Source: Actinacidiphila cocklensis (GTDB lineage: Bacteria; Actinomycetota; Actinomycetes; Streptomycetales; Streptomycetaceae). From it: DNA of 44,292 bases. Of this stretch, positions 39,600 through 44,292 are shown in pieces. The stretch's first letter is position 1, and the number at the start of each line of letters is the position of its first letter. The notes below the pieces were generated by a model. That model was not told the origin of the DNA and ran no database searches. It saw only the letters and a list, made by a program, of their open reading frames with translations. Where the stretch lies: positions 1 through 44,292 of the forward strand of contig NZ_CAJSLV010000091.1 in NCBI RefSeq assembly GCF_907177275.1, read 5' to 3'. The position numbers and the translations under genes are program-made.

Positions 39600-41687
39600 G
39601 TGCGCCAAGGCACCTCGATCAGCTCTGCCCCGCTGCGCAGACGGCTCGCCGCCTGCGCCTCCGTCGTGGCGCTCGGCGCCGCCCTGCTGGCCGGCGGCGG
39701 AACCGCCCTGGCCGACCCCGCCGACCCGGCCGCCGCGGTGGACGTCACGGTGAACGCCGCCGAGGGGCAGGGCACCATTCCCGGCACCGCCTACGGCCTC
39801 AACAGCGCGGTGTGGGACTCCCAGATGAACGTCCCCGAGGTCCAGAACCTGCTGTCGGCGGCGAACATCGGCATGATGCGCTACCCCGGCGGCTCCTACG
39901 GCGACATCTACCACTGGAAGGACAACAGCGCGCCGGGCGGCTACGTGGCACCCGGCACCGACTTCGACGCCTTCATGGGCACCGTGAAGAAGATCGGCGC
40001 CCAGCCGATCCTCATCGCCAACTACGGCTCCGGCACCCCGCAGGAGGCCGCGGACTGGGTGCGCTACGCCAACGTGACCAAGGGCTACGGCGCGAAGTAC
40101 TGGGAGATCGGCAACGAGCTGTACGGGAACGGCCATTACGGCAGCGGCTGGGAGACCGACAACCATGCCGACCTCTCCCCCACCGCCTACGCCACCAACG
40201 TCGCCGACTTCGCCACGGCCATGAAGGCGGTGGACCCCTCGGTGAAGATCGGCGCGGTCCTGACGCTGCCGGGCAACTGGCCGGACGGGGTGATGGCCTC
40301 GGGGGAGACCTCCGACTGGAACCACACGGTCATCCCGCTGATCGCCGGCAAGGCCGACTTCGTCATCGTGCACTGGTACCCGGGCGGCTCCGACGCGGCC
40401 GGAATGCTCAACACCCCCTCCCAGCTGGGCGGTGAACTGGAGCAGCTGCACGACCAGTTGAACGCCGCAGGCGCGGCGAACCTGCCGATCGCGCTGACCG
40501 AGCTGAACTCCAACGTCTTCGAGGACACCCAGCCCAACGCGCTCTTCGGCGCCGACGCGTACCTGACCGCGCTGCAGAGCGGGGTCTTCACCGTCGACTG
40601 GTGGGACACCCACAACGGCCCCGGGGCCATCAGCACGGCCCCCGACGGCGCCACCGACTACAACGACTACGGCATCCTCTCCAGCGGCACCTGCGTCGGC
40701 ACGGTGTGCGAGCCGCCGCTGAACACCCCGTTCGCGCCCTACCACGCCATCTCGATGCTCAGCCATCTCGGCAAGCCGGGCGACCAGCTGGTCGCGGCGG
40801 GCAGCGGCAGCCCGCTGGTGGCCGCACACGCGGTGCACCGGGCGAACGGCGACCTGAGCGTGATGCTGATCAACAAGGACCCGGCGAACGCGCAGACCGT
40901 CGCGCTGCACTACTCCGGCTTCACCGCCGACGGCTCGGCGGCGACCGTGGACACCTTCCGCGACCAGGCCACGGCCATCGACAGCACGACCGCGGCGAAC
41001 ACCGGGACCTGGACCGTACCGCCGTACTCGATCACCACGGTGACCGTGCACCCGAAGTCCGGTACGTCCTCGGCGCTCACCGCGCCCGGCGCCCCGGAGG
41101 TCACCGCCGCGGGCGCCACCAGTGCCACCGTCAGCTGGACCCCCTCGACCGGCGGCAAGGTCGACCGCTACGAGGTCTACCGGCAGGTCGGCACCGTCAG
41201 TGAACTCCTGGGCAGCAGCACCGGCAGCTCGGTGACCGTGCCCAACCTCACCCCGGGCAGCACCTTCACCTGGAACGTCCTGGCCAGGGACTCCCTCGGC
41301 CGGCTCTCCCGGCCCTCGGACCCGGTCACCGTACGCACCGGGACCCCGCAGGACGCGCCCTGCCGGGTCTCCTACACGCTGACGGCCGGCTGGGGCAACG
41401 GCTTCAACGCCAACGTGACGGTCACCAACACCAGTCCCGCCCCGATCACCGGCTGGAGCCTGGCCTTCTCCTTCCCCAGCAGCAGCAACGAGTCGGTCAG
41501 CGGCTACTGGAACGCCAACCTCAGCACCCAGGGCTCCCATGTGGTGGCGACCCCGGTGGACTGGAACGGCACCCTGGCCGCCAACGGCGGCAACTCGGCG
41601 ACCTTCGGCTTCACCGGCGCCAACAGCGGCGCCTACCAGCCGCCGACGGTCTTCACCCTCAACGGGGCGGTCTGCACGACCCTGTGA
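39600..41687 (+). CDS. Secreted clan GH-A glycoside hydrolase with FN3 and CBM2
   Basis: A 695-aa secreted enzyme. The start GTG 39600 has GAAGG upstream; the signal peptide ends near residue 38 (GTALA-DP). A TIM-barrel catalytic domain (about 50-480) carries the acid/base Glu173 in YWEIGNELYGNG and the likely nucleophile Glu301 in ALTELNSN. MRYPGGSYGDIYHW and VIVHWYPGG are further barrel strands. A fibronectin type III domain (about 495-580) and a family 2 carbohydrate-binding module (about 588-695, Cys to Cys, with exposed Trp in GWGNGFNANV and WNGTLAANGG) follow. Relatives are annotated as arabinofuranosidase or cellulose-binding proteins; I cannot fix the GH family. The CebR operator points to cellulose or hemicellulose breakdown. 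Confidence 0.9.
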   Translation: MRQGTSISSAPLRRRLAACASVVALGAALLAGGGTALADPADPAAAVDVTVNAAEGQGTIPGTAYGLNSAVWDSQMNVPEVQNLLSAANIGMMRYPGGSYGDIYHWKDNSAPGGYVAPGTDFDAFMGTVKKIGAQPILIANYGSGTPQEAADWVRYANVTKGYGAKYWEIGNELYGNGHYGSGWETDNHADLSPTAYATNVADFATAMKAVDPSVKIGAVLTLPGNWPDGVMASGETSDWNHTVIPLIAGKADFVIVHWYPGGSDAAGMLNTPSQLGGELEQLHDQLNAAGAANLPIALTELNSNVFEDTQPNALFGADAYLTALQSGVFTVDWWDTHNGPGAISTAPDGATDYNDYGILSSGTCVGTVCEPPLNTPFAPYHAISMLSHLGKPGDQLVAAGSGSPLVAAHAVHRANGDLSVMLINKDPANAQTVALHYSGFTADGSAATVDTFRDQATAIDSTTAANTGTWTVPPYSITTVTVHPKSGTSSALTAPGAPEVTAAGATSATVSWTPSTGGKVDRYEVYRQVGTVSELLGSSTGSSVTVPNLTPGSTFTWNVLARDSLGRLSRPSDPVTVRTGTPQDAPCRVSYTLTAGWGNGFNANVTVTNTSPAPITGWSLAFSFPSSSNESVSGYWNANLSTQGSHVVATPVDWNGTLAANGGNSATFGFTGANSGAYQPPTVFTLNGAVCTTL

Positions 41688-41706
41688 CACCGCACCCCCA
41701 CGACCG

Positions 41707-41749
41707 CCTGCCGCACCCGGCGCCTGTCAGGGGCGCCGGGCGCGGCAGG
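41707..41749. terminator. Bidirectional hairpin terminator
   Basis: CCTGCCGC plus CCCGGCGCC (41707-41724, one base between) pairs with GGCGCCGGG plus GCGGCAGG (41732-41749), giving 17 pairs with one mismatch. A T-rich CTCTTTCTC follows on the plus strand. Lies between convergent genes. Confidence 0.85.
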
Positions 41750-41758
41750 CCCTCTTTC

Positions 41759-42793
41759 TCAGGCCGGCGCGTCCGACGGCAGGCGGCGGGTCGCGGTCCA
41801 GGCCAGCAGGTCGTCGGCGCTCCAGGTGGTGATGATCCGCCCGGCCGGGATCCCGGCCTCCTCGGCGCGGGCGCAGCCGTGGATCTGCCAGTCGAGCTGG
41901 CCGGGCGCGTGGGCGTCGCTGTCGATCGCGAAGAGGGTGCCGGCGTCCCTGGCCAGCGCCAGCAGCCGGCGCGGCGGGTCGAGTCGCTGCGGGCTGCTGT
42001 TGATCTCCACCGCGGTTCCGCCCTCGGCGCACGCGGCGAAGACGGCGGCCGCGTCGTAGGTCGACTCGGGGCGCTTGCGGTCGCCGATCAGCCGCCCCGT
42101 GCAGTGGCCGAGCACGTCGACCAGCGGGTTGCCGACGGCGGCCAGCAGCCGGCGGGTGAAGGCGGGGGCGGCCATCCGAAGTTCGGAGTGCGCCGAGGCG
42201 ACGACGACGTCGAGCCGGTCGAGCAGGTCGTCGTCCTGGTCGAGCGAGCCGTCGGGCAGGATGTCGCACTCGATGCCGGTGAGCAGCCGGAAGGGTGCCA
42301 GGCGGGCGTTCAGCTCCGCGACCGCGTCCAGCTGGCTGCGCAGCCGGTCGGCCGTCAGGCCGTGGGCGATCCGCAACCGCGGCGAGTGGTCGGTGAGCAC
42401 CGCCCACCGGTGCCCGGCGTCCCGGGCCGCGAGGGCCATCGCCTCGATCGGGCTGCCGCCGTCCGACCAGTCGGAGTGCAGGTGGCAGTCGCCGCGCAGC
42501 GCAGCGCGCAGCGCGGTGCCGCCCTCGGCGAGCGGGCCGCCGCTGTCCCTTTCCAGGTCGGCCAGATAGCCCGGGGTGCGGCCGGCGGCGGCCTCGGCGA
42601 GGACCTTGCCCGTGGTGGAGCCGATGCCCTTGAGGTCGGTGAACCGGCCGGTCGCCGCCCGCCGTTCCCGCTCTGCCGGCGGCAGCGCGGACAGCACGGC
42701 GGCGGCGTTGCGGAACGCACGGATGCGGTAGACGGGCGCGTCGGCGCGTTCCAGCAGGAACGCGATCCGCTCCAGTGCCTCGATCGGCTCCAT
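41759..42793 (-). CDS. PHP-domain protein with helix-hairpin-helix region (PolX C-terminal-like)
   Basis: A 344-aa protein. Residues 1-95 resemble the DNA-binding beta/HhH part of family X polymerases (ALERIAFLLERADAPVYRIRAF and LKGIGSTTGKVLAE). Residues 100-335 are a PHP phosphoesterase with metal ligands in DCHLHSDWSDGG, LTDHSPRLRIAHGL, GIECDIL, ASAHSEL, LGHCTGR and IDSDAHAPGQLDW. It lacks the nucleotidyltransferase domain between these parts that a full PolX has. Known activity of such PHP domains is 3'-5' exonuclease or phosphatase, so a DNA-repair role is possible. The ATG is at 42793. Confidence 0.88.
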   Translation of the reverse strand: MEPIEALERIAFLLERADAPVYRIRAFRNAAAVLSALPPAERERRAATGRFTDLKGIGSTTGKVLAEAAAGRTPGYLADLERDSGGPLAEGGTALRAALRGDCHLHSDWSDGGSPIEAMALAARDAGHRWAVLTDHSPRLRIAHGLTADRLRSQLDAVAELNARLAPFRLLTGIECDILPDGSLDQDDDLLDRLDVVVASAHSELRMAAPAFTRRLLAAVGNPLVDVLGHCTGRLIGDRKRPESTYDAAAVFAACAEGGTAVEINSSPQRLDPPRRLLALARDAGTLFAIDSDAHAPGQLDWQIHGCARAEEAGIPAGRIITTWSADDLLAWTATRRLPSDAPA

Positions 42794-42842
42794 GCAGAGC
42801 CGTTTCCCGGTCGGGCGGGCCGCGTAACGGCCGCGCCGCCCG

Positions 42843-42962
42843 GGTCACACGTTCGGGACTGGCCACACGTTCGGGCGACAGGCCGGAGACGATCACACGC
42901 AGGCAGGGGACGGTCAGGCGTCGGGGACGATCACACGTTGGGGACGGTCACACGTTGGGGAC
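42843..42962 (-). repeat. Degenerate 17-nt tandem repeat at the end of the lysozyme gene
   Basis: Read on the minus strand, the unit GTCCCCAACGTGTGACC recurs about seven times with increasing decay: two near-perfect copies next to the gene, then GTCCCCGACGCCTGACC, a 21-nt variant, a 17-nt variant, a 14-nt partial copy and GTCCCGAACGTGTGACC. The first copy contains the last codons (PNV) and the TGA of the GH25 gene. The array fills most of the gap to the PHP gene. Confidence 0.85.
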
Positions 42963-43778
42963 GTGCAGCGCGTCCCAGGTCTCGCGTCCCGGCGGCCATT
43001 TCAGCGCGGACCCGGTCCAGCCCTTGTGGTGGTCGGTGTTGTACTTGCGCTGCCAGGCCTCGTAGGAGGCCACGTCGCCCGAGCCGATGACGTCCTTGTT
43101 GGCGGTGCTGGTGTAGCGGTTGCAGCCGACCGCGACGAGCCGGTCGTGCAGGGCCGCCACGATCGGCGAGCGGCGCCCGACGGTGAACCAGCCGGCGCCG
43201 GGGAAGGGCTCGTAGCGCGGTGCGGAGCCCCTGCCCGCCCAGGTCCGCAGGGTGCCGGGGCCGGCGAAGTTCCCGACGTTGCGGTCCAGGCCGCCGGCCG
43301 AGCTGTACTGGTGGAAAAGCCAGGGGTGCTCGACCCGCGGATGCCCCTCGGGCGCCGACGGGTCGGCGATCCACAGGCCGTCGGCGCAGTAGGACGTGCT
43401 GTCCCGGTGCAGCCAGAAGTCCCGGTTGCAGTAGAGGACCACCCGCAGCTCGGGCGCCTTGGCCTGGACGTGCCGCAGCCAGGCGTCCTTGTCGGCGCCC
43501 GGCACCCCGGTGTCCTCCCAGTCGAAGGCCAGCACGTCGCCGGCCTTCGCGCCGGCGTGCGCGAGGAAGTAGTCCGCCTGGGCGGTCACCGGGCCCGGGC
43601 GCGCGAAGTGGTAGTGGCCGACGACCAGGCCGTGCGCCCGGCCGGTGGCGACCTGGGCCGCGTGCCTGGGGTTGATGTAGCCGGTCCCCTCGGTGGCCTT
43701 GACGAACACGAAGTCCAGGCCGCTGGTGCTGTAGTCGCTGCTCTGGTACGAGGCGACATCGATTCCGTGAACCGTCAC
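42948..43778 (-). CDS. GH25 lysozyme with C-terminal wall-binding-like domain
   Basis: A 276-aa muramidase. The GH25 barrel (1-190) shows HGIDVASYQ, FVFVKATEGTGY, GHYHFARP and the catalytic DxE in LAFDWEDTG. WIADPS and FHQYSS are further barrel strands. The C-terminal ~85 residues (WFTVGRRSPIVAALHDRLVA through SYEAWQRKYN and WDALHVPNV) resemble a module I know from actinophage and Streptomyces endolysins that is thought to bind the wall. There is no signal peptide, so export is unexplained, unless it is released by lysis or another route. The start GTG 43778 has AGAGGA upstream, 10 nt after the DUF4232 gene stop. The last codons lie in a tandem repeat. Confidence 0.9.
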   Translation of the reverse strand: MTVHGIDVASYQSSDYSTSGLDFVFVKATEGTGYINPRHAAQVATGRAHGLVVGHYHFARPGPVTAQADYFLAHAGAKAGDVLAFDWEDTGVPGADKDAWLRHVQAKAPELRVVLYCNRDFWLHRDSTSYCADGLWIADPSAPEGHPRVEHPWLFHQYSSAGGLDRNVGNFAGPGTLRTWAGRGSAPRYEPFPGAGWFTVGRRSPIVAALHDRLVAVGCNRYTSTANKDVIGSGDVASYEAWQRKYNTDHHKGWTGSALKWPPGRETWDALHVPNV

Positions 43779-43788
43779 GGCGGTCCTC

Positions 43789-44292
43789 TCAGTGCACGGG
43801 GCCGACGTCGAAGGTGTCGCCGCAGACGACCGGGTTCGACGTGGCGAGGGTCATGGATTCGGTCGATCCCGGCGGGTAGACCATGATCAGGGTGGGCTTG
43901 CGCCAGCAGCTGTCGCCCTTGATGCCCTGGTTGAGGGTGTGCAGGTCGGCCTCGACGGTCTGGCCCGGTGCGATGCGTACCGCCGCCGCCTTGGCGCCTT
44001 GGCGACCGGCGGGCTTGCCGATGACGCTTCCGTCGCCGCGCAGCAGCGACACCCCGGGGAAGCCGTCGAGGGTGCAGGCGTGCGTGGTGGTGTTGGTGAA
44101 GTCCAGCGGGTAGTAGATGCTGCCCGCTCCCGGGTCGCCCCGGCCCAGCGTCATCTTCAGCCCGGTGACGGTGCAGCGGGCGGCGGCGGCCGCTTGCGAC
44201 GGGGCGGCCTTGGTGGTGGCGGTGGGCGCGGCGGCCGGGTCGGTGGTGGCGGGCGCTGCCGGCCGGGCGCCGGCCGGTGCGGTGCCCGCCGC
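43789..44292 (-). CDS. DUF4232 exported protein (5' partial)
   Basis: The frame is open to the right edge, so the N-terminus lies outside the window. What remains is an Ala/Thr/Pro-rich linker (to about 44190) and a DUF4232 domain: a CTVTGLKMTLG strand, GDPGAGSIYYPLDFTN, CTLDGFPGVSLL, IAPGQTVEADLHTLN, CWRKPTLIMVYPPG, and VVCGDTFDV. Four Cys are present at the family positions. It is the third DUF4232 protein here and clearly more distant from the other two than they are from each other. The lysozyme gene follows 10 nt later in the same direction, so the two are probably co-transcribed and may both act on the cell wall. Confidence 0.85.
   Translation of the reverse strand, partial: AAGTAPAGARPAAPATTDPAAAPTATTKAAPSQAAAAARCTVTGLKMTLGRGDPGAGSIYYPLDFTNTTTHACTLDGFPGVSLLRGDGSVIGKPAGRQGAKAAAVRIAPGQTVEADLHTLNQGIKGDSCWRKPTLIMVYPPGSTESMTLATSNPVVCGDTFDVGPVH

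Noticed and set aside
1..44292. CRISPR array, tRNA or rRNA genes, prophage
   Set aside because: No regularly spaced long repeats, cloverleaf, rRNA-like or phage structural sequences were seen; the only tandem repeat (42843-42962) has no spacers.

Overview
The window is high-GC actinobacterial chromosome, most probably from Streptomyces or a close relative in the Streptomycetaceae. Evidence: GTG and TTG starts are frequent, genes are chained by ATGA/GTGA overlaps, a sugar ABC operon has no ATPase gene of its own, a perfect CebR-type operator (TGGGAGCGCTCCCA) is present, an LAxTG surface protein sits beside a sortase, and SpoIIE-type phosphatases are frequent. I see no tRNA, rRNA, CRISPR array, transposase or prophage. 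The assignment rests on gene content and style, not on a marker gene.

Layout, left to right. (1) 1-5140: two NHLM/NHLP-type peptide exporters, the C39 peptidase-ABC protein (cut by the left edge) and its ABC partner. This is the right end of a RiPP export locus whose precursor and tailoring genes lie outside. (2) 5202-9718: a PfkB sugar kinase, a DyP peroxidase, a small acidic protein, and a VWA protein with its membrane-anchored partner. (3) 9939-12745: a compact four-gene module of DUF4232 surface protein with an LAxTG-like tail, sortase, ECF sigma factor, and a membrane protein with a DUF4232 domain outside. The two DUF4232 domains are about 80% identical by eye. It is followed by a flavin reductase that lacks its N-terminal core. 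(4) 13428-16326: an RsbQ (alpha/beta hydrolase) and RsbP (PAS-PP2C phosphatase) pair with ATGA overlap, an internally deleted VOC protein, and a NUDIX hydrolase.

(5) 16631-26615, minus strand: a long operon transcribed right to left. It runs GntR regulator, DHDPS-family lyase, IlvD/Edd dehydratase, two sugar permeases, Gfo/Idh oxidoreductase, DUF6807 protein and sugar-binding lipoprotein. A hairpin follows, then a secreted PL1 pectate lyase. Together these look like a system for releasing, importing and degrading a plant-wall sugar or sugar acid. (6) 26852-34807: RNase HI with a Gly/Ser linker and Cys-rich tail, a GAF-PP2C-HATPase phosphatase, a type II NADH dehydrogenase, a secreted protein, a secreted alpha/beta hydrolase and two NAD(P)-binding epimerase-like proteins. 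(7) 34880-41687: beta-phosphoglucomutase plus GH65 disaccharide phosphorylase, a soluble transhydrogenase of SthA type, and a secreted GH-A/FN3/CBM2 enzyme behind a TTGACA promoter overlapped by the CebR box. (8) 41759-44292, minus strand: a PHP-domain protein, a degenerate 17-nt tandem repeat, a GH25 lysozyme and a third DUF4232 protein cut by the right edge.

The best candidates for undescribed biology are the DUF4232-sortase-sigma-DUF4232 module, the RsbQP pair in an actinomycete, the sugar-acid operon, and the tandem repeat derived from a gene tail.
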